The notes under the pieces are model-generated. The model was not told where the DNA came from. It searched no databases and was given only the letters and a program-made list of their open reading frames with translations. A DNA stretch of 64,000 nt from assembly GCF_000724545.1 (NCBI RefSeq), contig NZ_JHBV01000042.1, positions 62,001-126,000 on the forward strand, read 5' to 3'. Numbering within the stretch: position 1 is the first letter of the stretch; each line of letters starts with the position of its first letter. This document shows, in pieces, positions 56,976 to 64,000 of the stretch. Position numbers and translations under genes: made by a program. The DNA is from Aureispira sp. CCB-QB1. Lineage in GTDB: Bacteria; Bacteroidota; Bacteroidia; Chitinophagales; Saprospiraceae.

Positions 56976-58352
56976 ATGGCAAAAGTTCAAAAAGTATTTG
57001 CGTGTACAAGTTGTGGAACTACTTATTCTAAATGGACAGGGCAGTGCAATGCTTGTGAGGAATGGAATACCATCCAAGAAGAAATTGTAGTTAAAGAAAG
57101 TGCTAAACAAGAGGCTAAAAATATATGGCGGAAAGGCACCAAAAAAGAAAAACCTAGACCCAAAAAATTAGCACAGATTGAAACAGGTACCACGCAACGC
57201 CGAGAGACACATGATGGTGAACTCAACCGTGTGTTAGGGGGAGGTATTGTTGATGGGTCGATGGTGCTAATAGGCGGTGAGCCAGGAATCGGTAAATCTA
57301 CATTGATGCTGCAATTGGCGCTCTCTTTGGAAGCAAAAATATTGTACATTTCTGGAGAAGAAAGCGAAGAACAAATTAAGATGCGCGCAAACCGCTTGGG
57401 GAAAACACCTGAGAATTGCTACATTATGTCAGATACTAGTCTGTCTAATGTGTTGATGCAAGCACAATTGTTGGAACCTGATATTTTAATTATAGATTCT
57501 ATTCAAACCATTACATCGGCACACATCGAGTCGGCACCAGGAAGCATTTCGCAAGTACGAGAATGTGCTACGGAGTTTCAGCGTTATGCCAAAGAAAGCG
57601 GTGTGCCAGTATTTATCATTGGGCACATCACAAAAGAAGGAGCTATTGCAGGACCCAAAGTGTTGGAACACATTGTAGATGTTGTGCTGCAATTTGAAGG
57701 CGATCGAAACTACACACATCGCATTTTGCGTACCATTAAGAATCGTTTTGGTTCTACTTCGGAATTAGGAATTTATGAGATGCAAGGGATTGGTTTGAGA
57801 GAAGTTTCTAATCCATCAGAATTATTATTATCACAAAAAGAAGAAGACTTAAGCGGTTCGGCTATTGCAGCTACCCTAGAAGGAATTCGACCGATGTTGA
57901 TAGAAACCCAAGCACTGGTAAGTACGGCTGTTTATAGTTCTCCTCAACGTTCTGCGACAGGCTTTGATTTGCGTCGATTGGGAATGTTGTTGGCTGTATT
58001 GGAAAAACGTTGCGGGTTTCAGTTTGTGAGCAATGATATATTCCTCAATATTGCAGGAGGCATCAAAGTGAATGATCCAGCGATAGATTTGGCGATTGTT
58101 TGCGCTCTAATTTCCTCTCTAGAGGATGTTTCTTTGCCTAGTAATATTTGTTTTGCAGGAGAAATTGGTTTGTCGGGCGAAATTCGTTCTGTACAACGAG
58201 CAGAGCAACGGATTCAGGAAGCCAATCGCCTTGGGTTTGAACAGATATTTGTACCTAGGTTTAATATGAAAGGAATTGATCAAAAGAATTATGATATTGA
58301 AATTATACCTGTAGGAAAAGTAGAAGAACTGTATAATATCTTATTTGCATAG
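56976..58352 (+). CDS. radA: DNA repair protein RadA
   Basis: 458 residues, the usual length. An N-terminal zinc finger has Cys10, Cys13, Cys24 and Cys27 (CTSCGTTYSKWTGQCNAC). The RecA-like ATPase has Walker A GGEPGIGKSTLMLQ and Walker B ILIIDSIQT. The RadA-specific KNRFGS motif is in TIKNRFGSTSELGIYEM. A Lon-protease-like C-terminal domain has the SATGFDLRRLGMLLAVLEK and AGEIGLSGEIRSVQRAEQRIQEA blocks. It drives branch migration of recombination intermediates. The next gene follows 3 bases later. Confidence 0.97.
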   Translation: MAKVQKVFACTSCGTTYSKWTGQCNACEEWNTIQEEIVVKESAKQEAKNIWRKGTKKEKPRPKKLAQIETGTTQRRETHDGELNRVLGGGIVDGSMVLIGGEPGIGKSTLMLQLALSLEAKILYISGEESEEQIKMRANRLGKTPENCYIMSDTSLSNVLMQAQLLEPDILIIDSIQTITSAHIESAPGSISQVRECATEFQRYAKESGVPVFIIGHITKEGAIAGPKVLEHIVDVVLQFEGDRNYTHRILRTIKNRFGSTSELGIYEMQGIGLREVSNPSELLLSQKEEDLSGSAIAATLEGIRPMLIETQALVSTAVYSSPQRSATGFDLRRLGMLLAVLEKRCGFQFVSNDIFLNIAGGIKVNDPAIDLAIVCALISSLEDVSLPSNICFAGEIGLSGEIRSVQRAEQRIQEANRLGFEQIFVPRFNMKGIDQKNYDIEIIPVGKVEELYNILFA

Positions 58353-58355
58353 AAA

Positions 58356-59159
58356 ATGGAAGAGCTCGTTCAGCGTTTTCGGTTTGTTGTTCCTCAGTCA
58401 AAAACAATTCCACAAATGGGAGTAAATGCTTTCTTTGTCGATGGTTTATTAATTGATACAGGACATCGAAATGCACAAAAACAGGTCATGAAGGCGTTTG
58501 GTGATTTGCCAATAGAGCAAATTATTTTAACACACCACCACGAAGATCATACAGGCAACCTAGCAGCTTTAAAACAGAAGATAAATGTTCCTATGTATGC
58601 ACATGCCTATTGTGCCAAGCTGATGGAATCCCCTCCGCCTGTTTGTTTTATAGAGCGAAAAACATGGGGGGCTAATACGGCTGTATCGGGCATTCAACCT
58701 GTTGATAAAACCATAGAAACCAATCGATACAAATTTCATATCGTGCATACGCCTGGTCATTCGGAAGATCATATTTGCTTGTATGAACCGAATCAAGGCT
58801 GGCTGTTTTCGGGAGATTTGTATGTTCACCATTACATTCGTTATTTTATGGCAACGGAAAGTGTGATAGAGCAAATAGAGTCGCTGAAAAAAGTATTAAA
58901 ATTAGATGTTCATCGGTATTTTTGTAGCCACAGTTTTAAAGAAGATTCCTTTGTAGAGCGATTTACAAAGAAATTACAGTTTTTGGAAAACTTTTATGGA
59001 ATAGTAGTTGAGTTGCATCAGAAAGGGTTTAGTCCTTCAAGCATTATGAAAGAAATTAAGATGAAGGAACAGTGGTTGATTCGATTGCTATCTGGGGGCT
59101 GGCTGTCTGGTATTAATATGGTACGTTCTGCGATTAGAGATGCTGAAAGAAATAGTTAG
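58356..59159 (+). CDS. Metallo-beta-lactamase-fold hydrolase
   Basis: 267 residues. The metal-binding motif is LTHHHEDHTGN (HxHxDH type), followed by VHTPGHSEDHICL (His), LFSGDLYVHH (Asp) and CSHSFKED (final His). The fold is that of glyoxalase II-like hydrolases; the substrate cannot be read. Placed 3 bases after radA, so co-transcribed with it. The 3' end overlaps the convergent 93-residue gene by 4 bases. Confidence 0.88.
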   Translation: MEELVQRFRFVVPQSKTIPQMGVNAFFVDGLLIDTGHRNAQKQVMKAFGDLPIEQIILTHHHEDHTGNLAALKQKINVPMYAHAYCAKLMESPPPVCFIERKTWGANTAVSGIQPVDKTIETNRYKFHIVHTPGHSEDHICLYEPNQGWLFSGDLYVHHYIRYFMATESVIEQIESLKKVLKLDVHRYFCSHSFKEDSFVERFTKKLQFLENFYGIVVELHQKGFSPSSIMKEIKMKEQWLIRLLSGGWLSGINMVRSAIRDAERNS

Positions 59160-59437
59160 GATTGGTGTATCAATTGAGTTAAAAGTTCTATATGTTCCTC
59201 AACAGGTGTCTCTATTCGAGCTCGGATACTAGTATTGCCTTCAATTCCTTTTAGGTTTAATTTTCCGTCTATTCTAAGTTTAAAAAACGGTCTAGCAAAA
59301 TGGGGATAATATTGTAGCTTCCCTTCTTTTCCTAAGTTTTTAATATGGTTGGCATCAAGTGGTCGAGATAAAATAATTTCTTTGATCATGGATCCATCCA
59401 AACAATCCTCTACATGGTGCATTTCAAGTATCTTCAT
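59156..59437 (-). CDS. Small conserved-looking protein, partner of the desulfurase-like gene
   Basis: 93 residues, no signal or membrane segment, mixed alpha/beta (KILEMHHVEDCLDGSMIKEIILSRPLD, then ARPFFKLRIDGKLNLKGIEGNTSIRARI). No family recognised. It follows the cysteine-desulfurase-like gene by 17 bases on the same strand and so is probably in its operon. It might be a carrier or accessory to that enzyme; the two Met/His/Cys residues near the start (MHHVEDC) could bind a metal. Inference only. Confidence 0.6.
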   Translation of the reverse strand: MKILEMHHVEDCLDGSMIKEIILSRPLDANHIKNLGKEGKLQYYPHFARPFFKLRIDGKLNLKGIEGNTSIRARIETPVEEHIELLTQLIHQS

Positions 59438-59454
59438 AAGTGTAAATATAATTT

Positions 59455-60606
59455 TTAGTGGTTGTTTGTCATTAAAAGAATTTCTTGAATTGCTTTAATA
59501 AAATATTCAATTTCGGCATTGGTTGTAAAGAAAGAGGGACTAACACGGACCGTTCCGTCTTTAGGAGCATTGATAGGCGCATTAACAAGAGGAGCACAGT
59601 GCAAACCTGTACGAACGATTATTTGATAGTTTTGTTCTAGCAAATAGCCAATATCAGCTGTTTCTATACCATCTATGGTAAAGGATAGAATGGTTGTTTG
59701 TTGTTCGAGAGGAGCGTATATTCGAATTAGAGGATAAGTGGAAAAGGAATCTTTTATAATTTGAATTTGTTTCTGAATTTTTTGACGAATAATATCAAGA
59801 CCTATTGTTTGAATAAACTGAAGGCCTGCATCAAGAGCAGCAATACCTACTATATTACTAGTGCCTGCCTCGTAGTAAGTTGGACGGTGTGTGGGCTGAT
59901 ATAGGAAATCACTCTGAGCGCCAGTACCACCAACTTTCAACGGTGCTAATGCAATATTTTGTCGAATATAAATGCCACCAATGCCAGAAGTTCCATAAAG
60001 TGCTTTGTGTCCAGTGAACGTTAAAATATCAATAAACATATCTTGAACATCAATAGGATAAAGCCCTGCACTTTGAGCAGCATCTACCACAAAAGAGATG
60101 TGTTTTGATTTTAAGAAACGCCCAATTGTTTTTAAGTCATTTAAAGTCCCCATTACGTTAGAACAGTGATTAAGGACTAGAGCAACGGTATCTGGTTGTA
60201 TGTGTTTTTCTATAGAATTGAGCGTAATCCTACCGTACCGATCACTATTGATAATCGTCAAACGAATTTGTTGTTCCCGTTCCATGGTCTTTAAAACTCT
60301 CAAGACAGAGTTGTGCTCAAGACTTGTTGTCAATACGTGTTTTCCCGTCCAGTTACTTCCTTTCAGTGCAAGATTAAGGGACTCTGTCGCACTAGAAGTA
60401 AAGACAATATCAGAGGGAGAGGGAGCATTAAATAAGGTGGCAAGAGCCTTTCTACAGTTTTGTTGTATAGCCTGTTTGGATTGCGAGAGGTTATTTCTAG
60501 AATTATGTAGAGGTGGTTGGATCAATATCTTCGTAACAGCATCGACTACCGAAGGTGGTTTAGGAAAGCTGGTAGCGGCATTATTCAAGTAGACATACTC
60601 TTCCAT
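59455..60606 (-). CDS. Class V aminotransferase, cysteine-desulfurase-like
   Basis: 383 residues from the ATG at 60606 (MEEYVYLNNAATSFPKPP). An alternative ATG at 60621 falls inside the arm of a palindromic repeat and is less likely. PLP-enzyme features: NNAATSFPKPP start, ALVLNHCSNVMG, SFVVDAAQSAGLYPIDV (Asp), TFTGHKALYGTSGIGGIYI (PLP Lys), and a C-terminal VRTGLHCAPL whose Cys is at the active-site position of desulfurases. It could take sulfur from cysteine for a cofactor or act on another amino compound. It is followed by a 93-residue gene. Confidence 0.85.
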   Translation of the reverse strand: MEEYVYLNNAATSFPKPPSVVDAVTKILIQPPLHNSRNNLSQSKQAIQQNCRKALATLFNAPSPSDIVFTSSATESLNLALKGSNWTGKHVLTTSLEHNSVLRVLKTMEREQQIRLTIINSDRYGRITLNSIEKHIQPDTVALVLNHCSNVMGTLNDLKTIGRFLKSKHISFVVDAAQSAGLYPIDVQDMFIDILTFTGHKALYGTSGIGGIYIRQNIALAPLKVGGTGAQSDFLYQPTHRPTYYEAGTSNIVGIAALDAGLQFIQTIGLDIIRQKIQKQIQIIKDSFSTYPLIRIYAPLEQQTTILSFTIDGIETADIGYLLEQNYQIIVRTGLHCAPLVNAPINAPKDGTVRVSPSFFTTNAEIEYFIKAIQEILLMTNNH

Positions 60607-60614
60607 ATTGCAAT

Positions 60615-60873
60615 AGTTCATTGAGGAACTTTATTTGATTGATAATTAATGATTTATGAATTTACTGCATTTTGTGTTAAAATTTTAATTATCAAACTAA
60701 TATAAATATGCTTTTTTATCTTTTTGGTGAAAAAGTAAAAAACTAAGCTTGCCGAGTAGGCTTGTGCTAGTAGCACAAAAGCCCAAGGTCATGAGCGTAG
60801 CGAGCTACCACGAAGTAGCACCGTAGGTAACTAAGCTTGCGACCTCATGACCGCAGGGAATAATCAACGAACT
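60615..60873 (+). repeat. Dispersed palindromic repeat, copy d (long form)
   Basis: Terminal arms AGTTCATTGA (60615-60624) and TCAACGAACT (60864-60873) are complementary with one mismatch. Inner arms TTGATTGATAATTAA and TTAATTATCAAACTAA are less perfect. It is about 87 bases longer than copy c because of an extra segment with GCTTGTGCTAGTAGCACAAAAGC hairpin and a second ACTAAGCTTGCG. It fills the gap upstream of the desulfurase-like gene and overlaps an alternative start codon of it. Confidence 0.8.
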
Positions 60874-60998
60874 ACTAATATTGTAGACGTATACTTAAAT
60901 ACTCTGTCTGCTAATCGCCTGCATCCGTTTAAATAAAACAGAGAAAAACCATTAAAACAATAAAATGTAGCAGACAGCGTACTCAAGCAGACCTGTTT

Positions 60999-61610
60999 TT
61001 AAGATTCTTTAGCTTTGGTGACGATGAATTCACCGTAAGCATCACCACACTCAATACCTTTGACTTGTTCACACTCATAGGTTCCAATTGGTTTGCCTTT
61101 AGGATCGTAATCACCAGCATAAGCCAATTCCATAAAAGCAGCGCAAACGCCTCTAACCATGTAAGCACTCATCTTAGAGGAATGGCCATAATCTACAATA
61201 TCAGCTTCATAATAATCATAGGCTCTTACAACCATCTTCTCGTTTGGAATTAGCTCTACAATTTCTGTATTTGCCCAACCCCAAGCGGTGAATACAGCAA
61301 AAGCACCATGTAGAATATCTTCTGGAATTTTTTCTAACATTGGTCCAACAACAGCATTCCATTCATCTGAGGTAATAATACCATAACCTGTATGATACCC
61401 ACATTCATGAGCAGCGTTGTATAATAAATACTCTTTATAGAAACGCATTTCGGGAGATGATTTGGACGATAAGCGTTCGGCAAACGCATTCCAAAAATCA
61501 GTAGGAAGTTGGTTGACGGTTACATTAAAACCTTCTATAATACCATTTTCATCTGGCAACATGTCTATTTGAGACATTTGTTGAATGATCTTTTTTCTAT
61601 CTATAGCCAT
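60999..61610 (-). CDS. Conserved protein of unknown function, possible V4R-like
   Basis: 203 residues, no signal peptide. It has a helical N-terminus (MSQIDMLPDENGIIEGFNVTVN), an invariant-looking segment YNAAHECGYHTGYGIITSDEW, FAVFTAWGWANTEIVEL, and a Cys-bearing C-terminus (YECEQVKGIECGDAYGEFIV). The order of a helix with His-Cys and strands with paired Cys resembles V4R (4-vinyl-reductase/hydrocarbon-binding) domains; I cannot confirm this. It is the third gene of a compact operon with 61611-62141 and 62151-62342. Confidence 0.6.
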   Translation of the reverse strand: MAIDRKKIIQQMSQIDMLPDENGIIEGFNVTVNQLPTDFWNAFAERLSSKSSPEMRFYKEYLLYNAAHECGYHTGYGIITSDEWNAVVGPMLEKIPEDILHGAFAVFTAWGWANTEIVELIPNEKMVVRAYDYYEADIVDYGHSSKMSAYMVRGVCAAFMELAYAGDYDPKGKPIGTYECEQVKGIECGDAYGEFIVTKAKES

Positions 61611-62141
61611 TTATCTTCGAGTTACTTTAAAAAAAGAGGTGGGGGCACCCATAACAATACTTTGTTCTTCTACTGCTTGAAAGGAATTGGGAGACATGTC
61701 TAGGCAAACGGCAAATAATGCCTCAATAAATCCGCCAGAAATGTAATTAATCGGTTTGTCATAAACCCCCCATTTTTTTACCCAACCGCTATCGGTATGA
61801 GAGAAGGGAAGTTCGACAGCACCACTAAATTTTCCAATGAATTTGACGTTCATTTTTCCTAATCCCAACAAGGAATAATATTGACTGGCAATAGTGACTT
61901 TTTCTTTAATGGTAGAGTGTTCTGGATGTTTGGAAAAGTACTGGATTAATAAGTCTCGAAAACTTTCTCTTGCACATTCTTTTAATAAATCTGTTTCACC
62001 AGCATCTAAAGCCAATTGAGTGTATAAGCAAGTATAGTGATGACAGTGCAAAACCGACAAGATACCATTTATATAATGTCTATTGGTTTTTTCATCAAAC
62101 TGATGATTGTATTGTATGTTATCTTTTATTACAATAGCCAT
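61611..62141 (-). CDS. Conserved protein of unknown function, partner of 60999-61610
   Basis: 176 residues. It starts IKDNIQYNHQF and has a striking ILSVLHCHHYTCLYTQLALDAG motif with Cys-His-His and two Cys, then a helical part and a C-terminal half similar in layout to the 203-residue neighbour (GAVELPFSHTDSGWVKKWGVYDKPINYISGGFIEALFAVCLDMSP). Its TAA stop is followed directly by the ATG of the next gene. The His/Cys content suggests a metal or heme site. Function unknown. Confidence 0.6.
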   Translation of the reverse strand: MAIVIKDNIQYNHQFDEKTNRHYINGILSVLHCHHYTCLYTQLALDAGETDLLKECARESFRDLLIQYFSKHPEHSTIKEKVTIASQYYSLLGLGKMNVKFIGKFSGAVELPFSHTDSGWVKKWGVYDKPINYISGGFIEALFAVCLDMSPNSFQAVEEQSIVMGAPTSFFKVTRR

Positions 62142-62150
62142 AGTTGTTCT

Positions 62151-62342
62151 TTATTTAAATTCCTTTTTTATTTCTTCCATAGCATCTTGGAAAGTACCAA
62201 TAAGTTCTTGGGTATCTTCAATTTCTGCGGCTTTGACACTAGGGGTTCGAGTAATAACTGCAAGTCTGATTTTTGCTTTTAGCCCGCCTAATTTTTGCGC
62301 TTCATCATAAAACTGAGTTAATCGTTCTGCCATATAATTCAT
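62151..62342 (-). CDS. Small helical protein, first gene of the three-gene operon
   Basis: 63 residues (ATG at 62342; another ATG three codons later at 62333). Helical, charged, no Cys: AERLTQFYDEAQKLGGLKAKIRLAVITRTPS, then IEDTQELIGTFQDAMEEIKKEF. It may be a partner or subunit of the two larger proteins 9 bases downstream. The 504-base gap upstream (62343-62846) has an inverted repeat but no convincing gene. Confidence 0.55.
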   Translation of the reverse strand: MNYMAERLTQFYDEAQKLGGLKAKIRLAVITRTPSVKAAEIEDTQELIGTFQDAMEEIKKEFK

Positions 62343-62480
62343 TTCATTTTGTATCTTAATAAGATGCTTTTAGGTATTGTATTGTGAGAGGAATAGGGAT
62401 CGTTCAAATACTTGCTAAAGCATATAAGAGATGACTTTAATTAAGATAGATGTTAGAAATAATAAATTGTATCGGATATC

Positions 62481-62525
62481 TAGAATTGTCATACCAATGA
62501 AAGAATGGGGGGAATGACAATTCTA
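62481..62525. repeat. 12-bp perfect inverted repeat
   Basis: TAGAATTGTCAT (62481-62492) and ATGACAATTCTA (62514-62525) are perfect complements separated by 21 bases. It lies upstream of the three-gene operon at 60999-62342. It could be an operator or a terminator; T-runs are absent. Confidence 0.5.
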
Positions 62526-62846
62526 ATTATAGTGTAAACATATAAATCTTTCTTCAAAAATTGCACCATATAGGCTGTTATTTATTTATTAAGCAGCGCT
62601 TAAACCAGAGGCTATATAGAGTTGGATGATAAATATATCGCTATGTTGTGGTGTAGGAACTGTTATTACACAAATAAGTCCCTGTTTTGTTAGTTCAAAA
62701 ATAGCGAATTATGGACTAACAATTGATGCTTAATGTTGGTAGTATACACATTTTCATAGATAAAAAAATAGAATGCAATTTCATTTTGAATGAAAAACTA
62801 TAAGAATGAAGTTTTGACAACAAGGTGCTGTGCAAAATAATAGAAC

Positions 62847-63344
62847 TTAACGTTGTAAATACAATTGAGCACAGCCCTCTGCATCCGAAAGTGCATGATG
62901 ATGATTGAGCTCAATTCCTTTTCGGGCACAACAAGCACTCAATTTAGCAGGTTTATAGCCTTTAGATCGGTAGATTTTGCAGGTGCATTCCCAACGATAG
63001 CCAAGGTCATAATCATCGTAATTCAAACCATAATAAGCCATAGAATTTTTTAGAACACTTCTGTCAAAAGATTCATTATGAGCAACCAACGTTTGACTTT
63101 CTATTCGTTTGATAATATCGGGAAACAAATCTAGGAAGTTCGCTTGACCCGCTGTTTCGTGAGGCTGAATGCCATGTACTTGAATTGTTTGCCAAGTGTA
63201 TAAATTGCCAGGTGGTTGAATGAGAGAGTAATATTTATCGGTAATAATACCATTTTCTACCGTTACAAGTCCGATAGCACAAGCGCTGTATCTGTGATAG
63301 GTCGCCGTTTCAAAATCAATAGCTACAAAATTCATAGGATTCAT
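62847..63344 (-). CDS. DnaQ-like 3'-5' exonuclease
   Basis: 165 residues, a single DEDDh exonuclease domain: Asp10 and Glu12 in FVAIDFETA, Asp in LVAHNESFDRSVL, and the final HHALSDAEGCAQL with the catalytic His and Asp. It trims DNA or RNA 3' ends. No polymerase or helicase domain is attached. It is a stand-alone enzyme of repair or RNA turnover. Confidence 0.88.
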   Translation of the reverse strand: MNPMNFVAIDFETATYHRYSACAIGLVTVENGIITDKYYSLIQPPGNLYTWQTIQVHGIQPHETAGQANFLDLFPDIIKRIESQTLVAHNESFDRSVLKNSMAYYGLNYDDYDLGYRWECTCKIYRSKGYKPAKLSACCARKGIELNHHHALSDAEGCAQLYLQR

Positions 63345-63413
63345 TTTATACAGTTAATAGAGTCATTCACTAATTTTTGTGAATGATTGTTAATAGGGAA
63401 ATTAGAATGGGGG

Positions 63414-64000
63414 TTAAGCTTCAAAAATAAATGTACAATCGGGCAAAGCTGTCTCTAGTTCTTGTCTTTCTATATTGGTAAACGCATAAGGTTTGATATG
63501 TTTAAAGGTAAACTCTTTTAACCAAGTCATTTCTTTGAGCCATTCCCAGCCATAAATTTGAATTCTAGAAACTCCATCAGGGATCCCTTTGTCATCAATG
63601 TCAAAAAGAGATTCATATCCTTCAACAGTAGTAAATTTCGCATCATAAGAAAGGTAACTCAAATCTAAGTAGGTAAGTTTTTTTAAATTTTTGATCGTAT
63701 TAGGAATGCTAACAGCTGGTTCAATAACCAAGCATTCAAGGGATTGCATTTTGTCAATGTCTTCAGGAATATCAACAGAATAGGCATTGATTTGCAAGAG
63801 CTCTAAGTTTGATAATTGCGTAAAGGTTTTAGGAATTTTTAGATAGGGATTGCTTCCCATACCACTAAATAGCGTTAAATACTTTAATTGACGCAGCTCG
63901 TGAAGCCATTCGGGAATTTCTGTAACAATCACATCTCCCAAGTCCAAATGCTCCAGTTGTTTCATTTGGCGAATGCAGGAAGGAAAATCATAGGCATAAG
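63414..64000 (-). CDS. Leucine-rich-repeat protein (partial at window edge)
   Basis: The frame stays open from the Met codon at 63965 through to the window end at 64000, reading FPSCIRQMKQLEHLDLGD, which is itself repeat sequence, so the start lies beyond the window. Visible repeats include LEHLDLGD, LKYLTLFSG, LELLQINAYSVDIPEDIDKMQSLECLVIEP and LTYLDLSY. The C-terminal 60 residues (GYESLFDIDDKGIPDGVSRIQIYGWEWLKEM) depart from the repeat. Probably a binding scaffold; the full length and any signal peptide cannot be seen. Confidence 0.75.
   Translation of the reverse strand, partial: YAYDFPSCIRQMKQLEHLDLGDVIVTEIPEWLHELRQLKYLTLFSGMGSNPYLKIPKTFTQLSNLELLQINAYSVDIPEDIDKMQSLECLVIEPAVSIPNTIKNLKKLTYLDLSYLSYDAKFTTVEGYESLFDIDDKGIPDGVSRIQIYGWEWLKEMTWLKEFTFKHIKPYAFTNIERQELETALPDCTFIFEA

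Overview
The window looks like chromosomal DNA of a member of the Bacteroidota, probably a marine filamentous or gliding relative of the Saprospiria. This is inferred from the low G+C content, a secreted giant protein with a type IX secretion (T9SS) C-terminal sorting domain, a monomeric NADP-isocitrate dehydrogenase, a PD40/OmpA envelope protein, and promoters of the Bacteroidota form TTTG-N20-TAnnTTTG. No rRNA, tRNA, CRISPR array or transposase gene was recognised.

Region 1 (about 0.6-19.1 kb) is the notable part: a natural-product region with two side-by-side 'grasp-with-spasm' (graspetide type RiPP) clusters on the minus strand. Each has a double-glycine precursor peptide gene with its own promoter and terminator. 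Next comes an operon in the order ATP-grasp ligase (gwsG), small ORF, SPASM-domain maturase (gwsS), C39-peptidase ABC exporter and HlyD-type adaptor. Cluster 1 also has a secreted repeat-type protein. The two precursors have unrelated cores: one is acidic with three Cys, the other is five repeats of SDxxDNGx. Facing them on the plus strand is a three-gene type I secretion set (ABC protein, HlyD, TolC). Its ABC protein has lost most catalytic ATPase motifs, and its TolC is the only outer-membrane channel nearby. The two exporter gene pairs share nearly identical DNA patches, which indicates gene conversion.

Region 2 (19-35 kb) is mostly housekeeping. It holds polyphosphate kinase 2 with a DUF4442 partner, a PD40/OmpA protein, a DUF3137 membrane protein, a VOC protein, and an ion-transport run (SulP anion transporter, NhaD antiporter, DUF2490 outer-membrane protein). 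A Crp/Fnr regulator, a lipoprotein and isocitrate dehydrogenase follow.

Region 3 (35-47 kb) has the T9SS cargo protein, acetyl-CoA synthetase, and a MocR-type regulator divergent from a cupin plus DHDPS-family pair. Several small membrane proteins and a 47-residue Cys/Lys-rich peptide follow.

Region 4 (47-64 kb) opens with two related lipoproteins with different Cys-rich tails. The second is flanked on both sides by oppositely oriented copies of a dispersed palindromic repeat, which recurs at about 23.5 and 60.6 kb with a fragment at 50.3 kb. Then come a FemAB-like protein, an acidic DDLASFF-repeat protein, leucine-rich-repeat proteins, a quinone oxidoreductase, a class 3 lipase, an NdpA-like nucleoid protein, RadA, an MBL hydrolase and a cysteine-desulfurase-like enzyme. 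A three-gene operon of unknown function, a DnaQ-like exonuclease and a leucine-rich-repeat gene cut by the window edge close the window.
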